Below are positions 25,857-35,062 of a DNA stretch of 64,000 nt, in pieces. The notes beneath the pieces were generated by a model. The model ran no database searches, was not told where the DNA came from, and saw nothing but the letters and a program-made list of their open reading frames with translations. The stretch spans positions 504,732 to 568,731 of the forward strand of contig OX638332.1 of NCBI GenBank assembly GCA_951812735.1, written 5' to 3'. This stretch comes from Candidatus Dadabacteria bacterium (GTDB taxonomy: Bacteria > Desulfobacterota_D > UBA1144 > Nemesobacterales > Nemesobacteraceae). The position numbers were made by a program, and so were the translations under genes. How positions within the stretch are numbered: the stretch's first letter is position 1; every line of letters begins with the position of its first letter.

Positions 25857-26537
25857 TCAGATTTGCCACACGCCGCGCAGAGTCTTCTTCTGGAGAGAGG
25901 ATTCAAGCGCAAGCAGAAACTCCTTTCTGCTGATTTCTCTTCCTCCGAGAGTCTTCATATGATCCGTTGGAACTTGGGAATCTATGAAATCGAAGCCAAA
26001 TTCCCAGCATTTTCGCGCCAGATGAAAAAGAGCTACCTTGGAAGCGTCGGTTTCGAGGTGGAACATCGATTCTCCGAAAAATGCACCGCCGAGAGAGACT
26101 CCGTAAAGACCCCCTACAAGGCTTTCCCCGGAATAGACCTCAAAAGAATGAGTGTAACCAAGTTCATGCAGCTTGAGATAGGCGACTTTCATATCCTCCG
26201 TTATCCACGTCCCGCTCTGCCCTTTTCTTCCGACATTGGCGCAGTTTTCCACAACCGCGGCGAAATCGGTGTCAACTCTCACCGAAAATTTTCCGGAAGA
26301 TACTGTCTTTAAAAGGGTTTTTGAAAATTTGAAGTCTCCCGGAAAAAAAACCATTCTTGGGTCGGGAGAGAACCACAAAATGGGATCTTCTTCTGAATAC
26401 CAGGGGAAAATACCATTTTCATAGGCCAAAAGAAGCCTCTCGGGAGAAAGGTCTCCTCCGACCGCCAAAAGTCCTCCCGGTTCCGCTTCGCGTGGGTCAG
26501 GAAACCTTATTCGGGAATCGAGAAAGTAAACGGTCAT
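25857..26537 (-). CDS. aat: Leucyl/phenylalanyl-tRNA-protein transferase
   Basis: 226 residues, standard length. Family blocks: FPDPREAEPGGLLAVGGDL, ENGIFPWYSE, LWFSPDPRMVF, VYSGESLVGGLYGVSLGGAF and ESMFHLETDASKVAL. The enzyme adds Leu or Phe to N-terminal Arg/Lys of proteins, making them ClpS-ClpAP substrates (N-end rule). Its presence points to a Gram-negative, proteobacteria-like lineage. It lies 58 bp upstream of the amidotransferase gene and 63 bp downstream of msrA on the same strand, possibly one transcript. Confidence 0.95.
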   Translation of the reverse strand: MTVYFLDSRIRFPDPREAEPGGLLAVGGDLSPERLLLAYENGIFPWYSEEDPILWFSPDPRMVFFPGDFKFSKTLLKTVSSGKFSVRVDTDFAAVVENCANVGRKGQSGTWITEDMKVAYLKLHELGYTHSFEVYSGESLVGGLYGVSLGGAFFGESMFHLETDASKVALFHLARKCWEFGFDFIDSQVPTDHMKTLGGREISRKEFLLALESSLQKKTLRGVWQI

Positions 26538-26600
26538 CAGTTCCGGATAAAACCTTTTTTATCGCGACGGCCATTTGGGCCTGTAAAGTCCTCGGAAACC

Positions 26601-27245
26601 TTATTTTCCCCAGGTTCTTTCGATGAAGCCCGCCCTTCCCGAACCTATTTTATAATTGCCGTAGTGAATCGGGTTTTTCTCGTAATACTTCTGGTGGTAC
26701 TCCTCCGCCCTGTAGAAAGAAACGAATTTTTCTACCAAGGTAACTATCGGTTTTTTGAATTTTCCCGACTCCTCGAGTTTCTTCTTCGAGAGAAGGGCTT
26801 TTTCCTTCTGCAAATCATCGTGGTAGAAAATGGCGGTTCTGTAGTGCCTTCCCCTGTCAGCGAACTGCCCATCCTCCTGGGTCGGATCAATGTTTATCCA
26901 GAAAGTCTCAAGAAGCGTTTCGTAGTCTATCTTCGTTGGGTCGTAAATGACCCTTATCGCCTCGGCGTGGCCTGTTCTCCCCTGCCAGACCTGCTCGTAG
27001 GTAGGATTTTCCTCCTTTCCCCCCGAGTAGCCAACCACCGTCTCGACAACTCCGGAAAGGCTGTCAAAAGGAGGCTGCATGCACCAGAAGCATCCCCCGG
27101 CGAAAGTCGCCTCCATGTAACCGCTGTTTTTTCCGCTTTCCATGTCTTTAACCTCCCCTACACTTTCGTTGTACACGGGAAAAGCCACACCCGCAAACAC
27201 AACTAGCACCAAGACAAAAAGCCTAGACCAAAAATTATATTTCAT
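26601..27245 (-). CDS. msrA: Peptide methionine sulfoxide reductase A, membrane-anchored or exported
   Basis: 214 residues from ATG 27245. Residues 5-22 (WSRLFVLVLVVFAGVAF) form a signal peptide or anchor, so the enzyme acts outside the cytoplasm. The active site is ATFAGGCFWCMQPPF with the catalytic first Cys; most MsrA have CFWG or CFWC followed by E, so the second Cys in CFWC is a possible redox partner. GYSGGKEENPTYEQV, GRTGHAEA, DPTQEDGQFADRG and YHQKYYEKNP complete the family pattern. It reduces methionine-S-sulfoxide in oxidised proteins. A start 17 codons further upstream (27296) is possible but would spoil the signal peptide. Confidence 0.93.
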   Translation of the reverse strand: MKYNFWSRLFVLVLVVFAGVAFPVYNESVGEVKDMESGKNSGYMEATFAGGCFWCMQPPFDSLSGVVETVVGYSGGKEENPTYEQVWQGRTGHAEAIRVIYDPTKIDYETLLETFWINIDPTQEDGQFADRGRHYRTAIFYHDDLQKEKALLSKKKLEESGKFKKPIVTLVEKFVSFYRAEEYHQKYYEKNPIHYGNYKIGSGRAGFIERTWGK

Positions 27246-27317
27246 TTCTCTGCACACCAAGTAAAAACCAGGAAATTTCCGACTCCGTAAACTCATAAAA
27301 CCGGTCTCGGATGGAAA

Positions 27318-28424
27318 TCAGTTGTACACCCTTATCTCATTATAAAGCGCGTCTCTCTCCACGGGAACGTATCCCGAGTCCCGGATCATCTTTATCATGA
27401 AATCCCTGCTGTGACCCACTTCCGATGGGGCGCCCGCGTCATGGATGATTTTTTCCCTCATTATAGTTCCGTCCGCATCGCTTGCACCGTAATGCAGGGC
27501 CACCTGAGCCGCTTTTTCCCCGAGGGTGATCCAATAGGACTTTATGTGAGGAAAGTTGTCAAGATACAGTCTCGCGAGCGCGTGAACTTTCATGTCGTAT
27601 GAGGCGGGAAAAGGTTTTATGTTCTTAAGGCCCGTGTTCTCCGGCTGGAAAAGAACCGGGATAAACGCGAAAAACCCTGGGCACTCGTCTTCTATTCTTC
27701 TCAGTCTCTCCATGTGGTCAACGACGTGGAAAGGCTTTTCAAGGTGGCCGTAGAGAATGGTGGCGTTTGTAGGGATACTGAGACTGTGGGAGAGTCGGTG
27801 GATCTCCTCCCACCTTGTCGCGACTGTCTTGGGGGCGCAGATTTTCTTTCTCACCTCTTCATGCAGTATCTCCGCTCCGCCGCCCGTAAGGGCGTCCACG
27901 CCCGCGTCCCGAAGCGTGAGAAGCACATCTTTTAACGAAAGACCGCTTATTTCAGAGAACCAGTCGATCTCAACGGCGGTGAAGGCCTTTATGTGAATAT
28001 CCGGGTAATGGCGCTTTATCATCTTCACTATGTCCAGATAATGATCAAACTCCCAGTCGGGGTGAAGACCGCCGACTATGTGAACTTCCTTCATCTCTTC
28101 GCTCAGCATGGAAAGCATCTGCTCGTTTGAAAGCTCGTAGGCGTTGGGAGATTTCTTCGTGGTTCCAAAAGCACAGAACCGACATGATATGGCGCATATA
28201 TTCGAAGGATTGATGTGGCGGTTTACGACGAAATAGACCTTTTCTCCCGATTTTTTTCTTTTTACGTAATCGGCCATCATACCGATGGTGTTAAGGTCAG
28301 GGGAATCAAGTATCAAAAGCCCATCTTCAAAAGAAAGCCTGCGGCCCTCGGCAACTTTCTCCATTATCGGAAGCAGGTTCTCGTCAGTGCAGAAGCTCTC
28401 CGTTAGTTCTAGTACTCGCTCCAT
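27318..28424 (-). CDS. mqnE: Aminofutalosine synthase (radical SAM)
   Basis: 368 residues from ATG 28424. The radical-SAM cluster is Cys77-x3-Cys81-x2-Cys84 in NICAISCRFCAF. The blocks HIVGGLHPDWEFDHYL, IKAFTAVEIDWFSEISGLS, LTGGGAEIL and NATILYGHLEKPFHVVDH mark MqnE and not its homologue MqnC. MqnE joins adenosine from SAM to 3-enolpyruvyl-oxybenzoate, the first committed step of the futalosine menaquinone route. The start overlaps the end of mqnL by 16 bp, with GGTGGAG as ribosome site; a longer start at 28481 is not needed. Last gene of the mqnP-mqnM-mqnL-mqnE run. Confidence 0.93.
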   Translation of the reverse strand: MERVLELTESFCTDENLLPIMEKVAEGRRLSFEDGLLILDSPDLNTIGMMADYVKRKKSGEKVYFVVNRHINPSNICAISCRFCAFGTTKKSPNAYELSNEQMLSMLSEEMKEVHIVGGLHPDWEFDHYLDIVKMIKRHYPDIHIKAFTAVEIDWFSEISGLSLKDVLLTLRDAGVDALTGGGAEILHEEVRKKICAPKTVATRWEEIHRLSHSLSIPTNATILYGHLEKPFHVVDHMERLRRIEDECPGFFAFIPVLFQPENTGLKNIKPFPASYDMKVHALARLYLDNFPHIKSYWITLGEKAAQVALHYGASDADGTIMREKIIHDAGAPSEVGHSRDFMIKMIRDSGYVPVERDALYNEIRVYN

Positions 28425-30178
28425 CTCGTCTCCACCTTGTCTTTTATATCTTCTGACATCTCTATAACCGGGGGATACCAATGTTTTACGGTTGCATCAA
28501 TCCCCATCCTGCCGTCATAAACGACCGCGGAACCCCGCAGTTCTGTGTGTTCGAACAGAACATCCAGATAAGGATCGAATCTAGTAAAGATACCCCAGAT
28601 AAGCTCCGTGTCATCCATTAAATCTATATCCGGGCTCACAACAGCGATTATGCGCACCCCCTCAAGGCCGGGAGTCTCAAACAGCCTGCGTATCATTTCC
28701 TTGGGATCGGTCCGCGATTCGTCAATCCGCACCACGCAGAAGCCTCCCGCAAGAAGCCTGAATCCCGTTATATCCTGGTGTTTTTCCCTGGGGTCAGGGA
28801 TCTCCTTGGCGTAGGTTTTTCTCTCGGAAGAGTTTTTTCTGACGGCGTTTATTCCCATCTTGCTTCCCACATTGAACTTGTTGCTCGTGAAGTCAAGGGT
28901 ATCGAGAGGCGCCCACTGTATCATGAGGAAATCCTCTCTGGGATCGAAATTCTCCCCTATCTCGTGAAGCACCGCGGAGAAATCTCTTGGGTTGACCTCG
29001 CTTGAGACGCAGATCATGCATTTGGTGAGAAGAAGCTGTCCCGTCCCCCAGAGAGCGAGCATGGCCTTTATCCCCCCTTTGGGGTAGCGTTCATCGACGG
29101 AAACCGCAAGCAGGTTATGAAATCCTGCCTCGGGGTAAGCCCACATGTCCTTCACTTCGGGCTGTATTATCCTGATAAGTGGGGAGAACATCTCGCCGGC
29201 GGCAATCCCGAGGTAGACATCCTCCTGCGGGGGCTTGCCTACCACGATAGAGGGATACACGGGGTTTTTCCTGTGGGTTATTTCGCTCAGGTTAAAAACA
29301 GGGAAATCGGCCTCCATAGAGTAGTGACCGAAATGATCGCCGAAGGGTCCTTCCTGTCTCAGCACGTCCCTTGGAACGGAACCTTCAAGTATGAATTCCG
29401 CGTCGGCCGGAACGTGAAGCGAGATGCTCTTGCCCTTTACCATCGGCATCGGGCTTCCGCGAAGATAGCTCGCAAAAGCAAGCTCATCCATGCCGTCTGG
29501 AAGCGGAGCGACTGCGGAGAAAATCATCCTCGGGTCTCCTCCGAGAATCACTGCGGCTTCAAGATCCCTTCCCAACTTCTTCGCCTGGTGGTAGTGCGCA
29601 GCTCCTCCCTTGTGCGCATGCCAGTGCATCCCGGTGGTCCTGCGGTCAAACATCTGGAGCCTGTAAATCCCCAGGTTCCTCGAGCCCGTCGCGGGATCCC
29701 TCGTCAGCACCAGGCCGAACGTAACGAATTTTCCCCCGTCGCGTGGCCAGCATTTCATCACGGGAAGCTTAGAGAGGTCGGGTTCGGTTTCAACCTGCTG
29801 AACGTCACCGCGCCTTACCTTCTTAGTTCTCATGGAAAGCAGGCCGGTAGCCTTTGGAAGCACGGAAAATATCCCTTGTATTGTGGGAGGATTGACCTTG
29901 CGAAATATCTCGACAAGCTCCTCGCCTACGTCCGAGGGTTTCCTGCCGAGAGCAAGTTCCACCCTTTGCTCGGTTCCGAAGAGGTTTATTACCAGGGGGA
30001 AATCAGACCCTTCCACGTTTTCAAACAAGAGGGCGGGTCCGCCTTCCCTCACGGTCCGCGACGCTATCTCCGTTATCTCAAGCTCGGGGGAGACCTCAGT
30101 TTTTATTCTCTTGAGATCGCCTATGCTCTCAAGGTGGCTTATATAGCTTGCAAGATTGGGAAAACCTTTTGGGGGCAT
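28409..30178 (-). CDS. mqnL: UbiD-family decarboxylase, menaquinone (MqnL) type
   Basis: 589 residues, the long form seen in futalosine-pathway organisms (classic UbiD is about 490). Blocks PALLFENVEGSDFPLVINLF, FGLVLTRDPATGSRNLGIYR, MHWHAHKGGAAHYHQAKKLG, RQEGPFGDHFGHYS and WAPLDTLDFTSN are typical. The enzyme uses prenylated FMN, supplied by the UbiX homologue encoded just upstream, and removes the ring carboxylate of the prenylated dihydroxynaphthoate intermediate. The assignment to menaquinone instead of ubiquinone rests on its neighbours mqnE and a UbiA homologue. 9-bp gap to the UbiX gene. Confidence 0.92.
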   Translation of the reverse strand: MPPKGFPNLASYISHLESIGDLKRIKTEVSPELEITEIASRTVREGGPALLFENVEGSDFPLVINLFGTEQRVELALGRKPSDVGEELVEIFRKVNPPTIQGIFSVLPKATGLLSMRTKKVRRGDVQQVETEPDLSKLPVMKCWPRDGGKFVTFGLVLTRDPATGSRNLGIYRLQMFDRRTTGMHWHAHKGGAAHYHQAKKLGRDLEAAVILGGDPRMIFSAVAPLPDGMDELAFASYLRGSPMPMVKGKSISLHVPADAEFILEGSVPRDVLRQEGPFGDHFGHYSMEADFPVFNLSEITHRKNPVYPSIVVGKPPQEDVYLGIAAGEMFSPLIRIIQPEVKDMWAYPEAGFHNLLAVSVDERYPKGGIKAMLALWGTGQLLLTKCMICVSSEVNPRDFSAVLHEIGENFDPREDFLMIQWAPLDTLDFTSNKFNVGSKMGINAVRKNSSERKTYAKEIPDPREKHQDITGFRLLAGGFCVVRIDESRTDPKEMIRRLFETPGLEGVRIIAVVSPDIDLMDDTELIWGIFTRFDPYLDVLFEHTELRGSAVVYDGRMGIDATVKHWYPPVIEMSEDIKDKVETRWSEY

Positions 30179-30187
30179 GAGAAAAGA

Positions 30188-30739
30188 CTACTCCAGTTCG
30201 TCCCTTTTCCATCCCCTGCCGGTATCAACGCCGACAAGGCCTAAAAGCTTGTCAACGTATCCACTCACCACGTCGGAGATCGATTCAGCACCCATGTAGT
30301 CAGTCGGAGAGATCGGCGCGATCACGACTCCCTCACGGGAGAGCTTAAGAGCGTTTTCAAGGGCGATTGTGCCAAGCGGAGTCTCGCGCAAGGCGATTAT
30401 GAGCTTTCTTTTCTCCTTTAGCGCCACGGCGGCTATTCTCGTTATCAGGGTATCGGCTATGCCGTTTGCGATTTTCGCAAGCGTTGAGACCGAACACGGC
30501 ACTATTACCATGGAATCGAAATGATTGCTTCCGGAGGAAAAAGGTGATGCCAAGTCGGAATCATTGTAGATATCGGTTACCCAGGGACGCATTTCCTCGA
30601 CCTTTAGGCCAAGTTCCTCGTGAAGGACCCTCTTCCCCCACTTGCTTGCTACCAGATATTTCTCATCGGGACATCTTCTCAGAAAATCAACTCCGTAAAC
30701 GACTCCGGAAGCTCCCGTAATTCCGACTATAGTTCTCAT
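30188..30739 (-). CDS. mqnM: Flavin prenyltransferase, UbiX/MqnM type
   Basis: 183 residues, standard for UbiX. GITGASGVVYGVDFLRR at the start, PCSVSTLAKIANGIADTLITR and RKLIIALRETPLGTIALEN are the signature blocks for FMN and prenyl-phosphate binding. It makes the prenylated FMN cofactor needed by the adjacent UbiD-family decarboxylase. Sits 2 bp after the prenyltransferase gene, so the four genes form a tight minus-strand operon. Confidence 0.94.
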   Translation of the reverse strand: MRTIVGITGASGVVYGVDFLRRCPDEKYLVASKWGKRVLHEELGLKVEEMRPWVTDIYNDSDLASPFSSGSNHFDSMVIVPCSVSTLAKIANGIADTLITRIAAVALKEKRKLIIALRETPLGTIALENALKLSREGVVIAPISPTDYMGAESISDVVSGYVDKLLGLVGVDTGRGWKRDELE

Positions 30740-30741
30740 GT

Positions 30742-31584
30742 TCAGGGTAAGTATATACCCGCAAGGGTGAAAAACAAAACCGCGAACCCTATGAGGATAT
30801 TGGTTCTGAAAAAAGCGGGATCTACCTGTCCGAAGCTTCTGTGCTCAAGGTAAAGAAGGTAGCCGCAGAGCGCAAGCGGCAAGAGCGCGGAGAAGGTGCG
30901 AAACGAAAGAAAATAGAGAAGGATCAGGGAACCAAACGAAAGCAGGTGAGAGATTCTGGAAACAAGAAGTGCCTCCTCTCTGCCGAAACGGGCGACAAGG
31001 GAGAAAACACCGCGGCGGCGGTCAAATTCCTCGTCGGCGGTGGCATATATTATGTCAAACCCGGAAATCCAGAGGAAAGTGAAAACCGAGAGCACGACTG
31101 CCGGAAGCACCTCCTCAAAAGAGCACTTAACGGCAAGCCACCCGCCAAGCGGGCCAAGTGCCAGTGAGAATCCCACACCGAAATGACACAGACTCGTAAA
31201 CCTTTTCATAAGCGGATAAACAGTAAAAGCTACAAGGGGCAACGGGGACAGAAGGAAAACAAGCGGGCATATAAGATAAGCGGAAAAAAAGTATAGCAGA
31301 GCTCCCGCAGCCGTTACGGCAACTGCCTCACCCATGTTCATTTTGCCCGAGGGAAGCTCTCTCTTCGCGGTTCTCGGGTTTTCCCGGTCTATTCCCCGAT
31401 CGAAAATCCTGTTAAGCGCCAGAGCTGTGGTTCGCGCCCCCGTGCCCGCGAGGATAATCAGCACGAAAAGGCGGGCGCTGAAAATCCCGCCGGCGGCCAG
31501 AAAAGCTCCTGCGAAGATAACCGGAAGGGAAAAAAACGTGTGCTCTATTCTCAGGAATCCCGAGAGGTTTTTTAAGAAAGTCAT
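30742..31584 (-). CDS. mqnP: UbiA-family prenyltransferase, menaquinone (MqnP) type
   Basis: 280 residues, with about nine membrane helices. The first Asp-rich motif is ALNRIFDRGIDRENPRTAKR (N-R-x-x-D-x-x-x-D) and the second is YATADEEFDRRRGVFS. It attaches a polyprenyl tail to the naphthoate ring in the membrane. The motif spacing is that of the 4-hydroxybenzoate-type UbiA branch to which MqnP belongs. It is the first gene of the mqnP-M-L-E operon; its start lies 175 bp from the divergent recO gene. Confidence 0.92.
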   Translation of the reverse strand: MTFLKNLSGFLRIEHTFFSLPVIFAGAFLAAGGIFSARLFVLIILAGTGARTTALALNRIFDRGIDRENPRTAKRELPSGKMNMGEAVAVTAAGALLYFFSAYLICPLVFLLSPLPLVAFTVYPLMKRFTSLCHFGVGFSLALGPLGGWLAVKCSFEEVLPAVVLSVFTFLWISGFDIIYATADEEFDRRRGVFSLVARFGREEALLVSRISHLLSFGSLILLYFLSFRTFSALLPLALCGYLLYLEHRSFGQVDPAFFRTNILIGFAVLFFTLAGIYLP

Positions 31585-31760
31585 TTTGAATACGGAATTT
31601 TACCGGACTTTTCGTTTGTGCGGACGGTCTTTCGAGCGGAAATCCTCTCGCACAAACCGTGGCCGCAGTTTACTTTGCCTGTCATCTAAAATAACAGTAA
31701 TCTTCTCAAACACACCGGAAATTTCAATGAGAACCCGCATTTTTAACCTGGACACAAACG

Positions 31761-32447
31761 ATGGAAACATGTGAAGCTCTCCTTTTAAGAAAATCCAGTT
31801 ACGGGGAAGCCGATCTCGTGGTAACCCTTTTCTCAAGGGAACTCGGAAAATTCAGAGCGCTTGCCAAAAACGCAAAAAAGAGCCAGAAGCGCTTCGGGGG
31901 ACGTCTTGATTTCTTTAACCGCTTAGCAATCGAAGTAACCCTGAACAAAAAAAGGTTCAACCTCATCGGGGAAGTGACCTTAAAGGAAAGCTACAGGGAA
32001 ATAACGGAATCGGTTGACTCTTTCGTCGCGGCAACCCGCGTTTTGGAGCTGCTTGATTTCCTCACCCCCGAACAGGAACCCGGAGGCGAACTGTTCGACC
32101 TCGCGGCAGACACCCTGGGGTTTCTCTCGGGAAAACGGGAACCGTATTCCGTTTTTCTCGTTTTCCTCCTCAGAGCGCTTACCCTTTGCGGCTACAGGCC
32201 CGATTTCCGGTTTGACAGGGAAAAGGACATCGCGGGGTTTGACGTTGAGAACGGAAAACTCTGCAATCTTGAGAAAGCACGTGGGAAAAGAAACACCTAC
32301 CCCTTCCACATGGACATAATGAGACATCCGGAAATCATGGAGTCTCACCCCGAGAAAGTAAAAAACAACATAAAGGTTCTCACGAGATACGCCGAATACC
32401 GTATCGGCAAGCGTCTAGGGAAACCCGGGTTTGCGGACGAGACCTAA
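31761..32447 (+). CDS. recO: DNA repair protein RecO
   Basis: 228 residues. The N-terminal OB fold opens CEALLLRKSSYGEADLVVTL followed by FSRELGK and ALAKNAKKSQKRFGG, the standard RecO start; the helical C-terminal domain follows without the Cys-rich zinc finger seen in many RecO proteins. RecO helps RecR and RecF load RecA on gapped DNA; recF is in this window at 55218. It converges on argJ, with a short GCGGAG-AGC-CTCCGC hairpin in the 37-bp gap. Confidence 0.87.
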   Translation: METCEALLLRKSSYGEADLVVTLFSRELGKFRALAKNAKKSQKRFGGRLDFFNRLAIEVTLNKKRFNLIGEVTLKESYREITESVDSFVAATRVLELLDFLTPEQEPGGELFDLAADTLGFLSGKREPYSVFLVFLLRALTLCGYRPDFRFDREKDIAGFDVENGKLCNLEKARGKRNTYPFHMDIMRHPEIMESHPEKVKNNIKVLTRYAEYRIGKRLGKPGFADET

Positions 32448-32484
32448 CCATGAAGCGGAGAGCCTCCGCCGAAGTCTCCCTAGG

Positions 32485-33663
32485 TCAGGTCCTGTAATCG
32501 GAATTGATCGAGACGTAATTGTGGCTTAGGTCGCTCGTGAGAATCGAGTATGCCGCTTTTCCTTCTCCGAGGCTCAAAGTCACCGTAAATGACGGTTTTT
32601 TGAATACGGAGGCGAATCTTGATTCCGGTTTAGATCTTACCCCTTTTGAGAACACCTCTATTCCGTCAAAATAAAGCTTTATTTTTTCCGGATCGAACTT
32701 CACACCGGCTCTTCCGGCAGCCGCCACTATCCTTCCCCAGTTCGCGTCCTCTCCGTAAAACGCGGTCTTAACGAGCTGGGAAGTGGCTATCGTCCTTGCG
32801 ATCTTCTCGGCGTCCCCCTCGGTTCTGGCTTCCGTAACATTGATCCTGATGACCTTCGTAGCCCCTTCGCCGTCGCTTACTATCATCTCGGCGATCTCTC
32901 CGCATAAAGATGAAAGCACATCTACGAACCTGCCATAATCCCCGCTTTTCTCCGTGATCTGCCTGTTTCCCAGAACCCCGTTTGCGAGGATAAAAACGGA
33001 GTCGTTAGGGGAAGTGTCCCCGTCAACCGTAATGGCGTTAAAAGAACCGCTTGCCGCTGCGGCAAGAGCTTTTGAAAGAGCTTTCCGCCCGACGTTAAGG
33101 TCGGTCATTACAAAACAGAGCATGGTAGCCATGTTAGGGCATATCATCCCCGCCCCCTTGCCGATAGCCGAAACGGTAGCGGTCTTTCCTCCCACGGAAA
33201 ACTGCCTTGACGCATACTTGGGAAAGGAATCGGTCGTCATGATGGCTTCGGCCGCATCGCGGGCATTGTCTTCTCCAAGACACCTCGTGAGCTTGGGAAT
33301 TGACTTTTTGATTTTCCCTACGCGCAGCCATTCTCCCGTAACCCCGGTTGAAGAAGGGATCACGAGCGATTCGTCTATCCCGAGTTGCCTTGAGAGCGCA
33401 TTTGCGACGTCAAGCGAGTCTTCATAGCCCCTTTGGCCCGTGAAGGCATTAGCATTTACGCTGTTTATTATTAGCGCCTGGCAGAACCCGCCTGCAATTC
33501 TCTCCTTCCCAACAAGTACAGGAGCGCCTTTTATCAAGTTTTTCGTAAATATGGCGGACGCATGGGCCGGAACCGTTGAGAATATAAGCGCCAGGTCCCT
33601 CTTTTCGTTTTTCTTAAGCCCGGCGGATACGCCGCTTAGCAGAAATCCCGGTGTGGTTTTCAT
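32485..33663 (-). CDS. argJ: Ornithine acetyltransferase/N-acetylglutamate synthase
   Basis: 392 residues from ATG 33663, which matches the normal ArgJ start (TTPGFLLSGVSAGLKKNEKRD); a TTG-like extension of 13 codons is not needed. The precursor cleaves itself before Thr180 in NMATMLCFVMTD, giving the alpha and beta chains; TSSLV-type residues are replaced by PSSTGVTGEWL. EDANWGRIVAAAGRAG and the terminal SDLSHNYVSIN are conserved. It recycles the acetyl group in arginine synthesis. It is the last backbone gene before the accessory island that begins at about 33.8 kb. Confidence 0.94.
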   Translation of the reverse strand: MKTTPGFLLSGVSAGLKKNEKRDLALIFSTVPAHASAIFTKNLIKGAPVLVGKERIAGGFCQALIINSVNANAFTGQRGYEDSLDVANALSRQLGIDESLVIPSSTGVTGEWLRVGKIKKSIPKLTRCLGEDNARDAAEAIMTTDSFPKYASRQFSVGGKTATVSAIGKGAGMICPNMATMLCFVMTDLNVGRKALSKALAAAASGSFNAITVDGDTSPNDSVFILANGVLGNRQITEKSGDYGRFVDVLSSLCGEIAEMIVSDGEGATKVIRINVTEARTEGDAEKIARTIATSQLVKTAFYGEDANWGRIVAAAGRAGVKFDPEKIKLYFDGIEVFSKGVRSKPESRFASVFKKPSFTVTLSLGEGKAAYSILTSDLSHNYVSINSDYRT

Positions 33664-33803
33664 TTCGCAAGTGCACCTAAAACTAAGATTCTCCCCAAGC
33701 AAATTCCAGTCTTGGCATTCAGTATATCCAATATAACAGCACGCATGTTGTTTGCAGAATAAAAATCAAGAAAGCCTTCAGGAAGGTGCCGGATTATATA
33801 CTG

Positions 33804-33835
33804 TATATTTAGGGACTTATGTATTTAAGTTGACA
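33804..33835 (+). repeat. Left inverted repeat of TnpB element 1
   Basis: This 32-bp stretch is the reverse complement of 35052-35083: the outer 5-6 bp vary, then 20 of 21 inner bases match around TTATGTATTTAAGTTGACA. See the mobile-element entry. Confidence 0.75.
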
Positions 33836-33874
33836 GGCAATTTAAACGGCTGATAAATCGGGTATAATATAGTG

Positions 33875-35062
33875 ATGATAAGGACTTACAAGTGCAGAGT
33901 GAAGTTATCCAGAGCTGGGCATGAGAGGCTTGGGGATATATTCGCAATGTCTGCGGAACTGTATAATGCAGGACTGGAATCCCGCATTGACTGCTACAGA
34001 AAGACAGGCGAAAACCGCAGTCTCTATGACCAGTACAAGGAACTTGTGCAGGTAAGAGCGGAGTTGCCGGAGTTTGAGGCTGTATCCAGTATCGTGTTCC
34101 GAGGCGTGCTATCGAGACTTGACAAGGCGTACAAGTCGTTTTTCCGCCGGGTGAAAGCAAAGGAGAAAGCCGGATTCCCCCGTTTCAAGAGCCGGAGACG
34201 CTGGCGAACCATAGAGATAAACGATCAGTGCTGGCGAATGCTCAAGCGTGAGGGAAACAAGTTAGTTCTCAAAGTAAAGGGGCTTCCCCGCATTGAAGTG
34301 AAGCCTTCCCGGGAACTGCCGTCGGACTCCATGCTCAAGGCAATCAGAATTACGAGAAAGCCTGCGCGGAGGGAAGTAGCGTTATCGTATGAATTGCCGA
34401 CTCCCGAGGTAAAATCAGTCAGCAACCCCGTCGGGATAGACATGGGCATATCGAATCGTCTGACGCTGAGCAACGGGGAGACAGTGGAGAAGCGGGAGAT
34501 AGATAGAAAGAAACTGATACGCCTCCAACGCTCCGTATCCCGCAAGGTGAAGGGAAGCAATAACAGACGCAAAGCAGTATCTTTGCTTGCAAAGGAGTGG
34601 CAGAGGGTATCGGACAAGGAAAGAGACTATCTCCACCGCCTGACCTCGGAGATAGCGAGGATGTACGACTTTATAGCGGTAGAGAAACTCAGGACAAAGA
34701 ACATGTTGCGCGACGGGGATTTGGCAAAGAGCATACAGGAGCAGACCTGGGGCAGGTTCATCATGCTGCTTAACGAGAAGGCTGAGAGCGCTGGCGTTAA
34801 GATGGTGGGAGTGAATCCCAAGGGAACCTCGCAGGAATGCTCAAGTTGCGGAGCAACAGTGAAGAAAGACCTGTCGGTAAGGACGCATAAATGCGACTGT
34901 GGTTATGAGGCGGACAGGGATGTAAACGCAGCGATAAATATCCTTCATCGGGGCTTAGCTTCGATTGCGGGCGGGAATGTCACCGCATGGCCGGAAGGAT
35001 TGGAGAGAAGCAAGGGGTTGCCCTTGCTCGGCCAAGAACAGTGTATGGAAGTGTCAACTTAA
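33875..35062 (+). CDS. tnpB: RNA-guided endonuclease TnpB, element 1
   Basis: 395 residues from ATG 33875 (a GTG one codon earlier is also open). The N-terminal helix-turn-helix/OrfB region starts MIRTYKCRVKLS. The RuvC triad is complete: Asp189 in GIDMGISNRL, Glu270 in AVEKLRTKN and Asp349 in EADRDVNAAINIL. The zinc ribbon is CSSCG (about 322-326) and CDCG (about 340-343). TnpB proteins cut DNA under guidance of an RNA read from the element's right end and help the element persist. All catalytic residues are present, so it may be active. It is about 75-80 percent alike by eye to the copy at 56476. Confidence 0.93.
   Translation: MIRTYKCRVKLSRAGHERLGDIFAMSAELYNAGLESRIDCYRKTGENRSLYDQYKELVQVRAELPEFEAVSSIVFRGVLSRLDKAYKSFFRRVKAKEKAGFPRFKSRRRWRTIEINDQCWRMLKREGNKLVLKVKGLPRIEVKPSRELPSDSMLKAIRITRKPARREVALSYELPTPEVKSVSNPVGIDMGISNRLTLSNGETVEKREIDRKKLIRLQRSVSRKVKGSNNRRKAVSLLAKEWQRVSDKERDYLHRLTSEIARMYDFIAVEKLRTKNMLRDGDLAKSIQEQTWGRFIMLLNEKAESAGVKMVGVNPKGTSQECSSCGATVKKDLSVRTHKCDCGYEADRDVNAAINILHRGLASIAGGNVTAWPEGLERSKGLPLLGQEQCMEVST

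Noticed and set aside
29117-30244. 375-codon plus-strand frame opposite the UbiD-family gene
   Set aside because: Antisense shadow of a strongly conserved enzyme; no domain pattern of its own.
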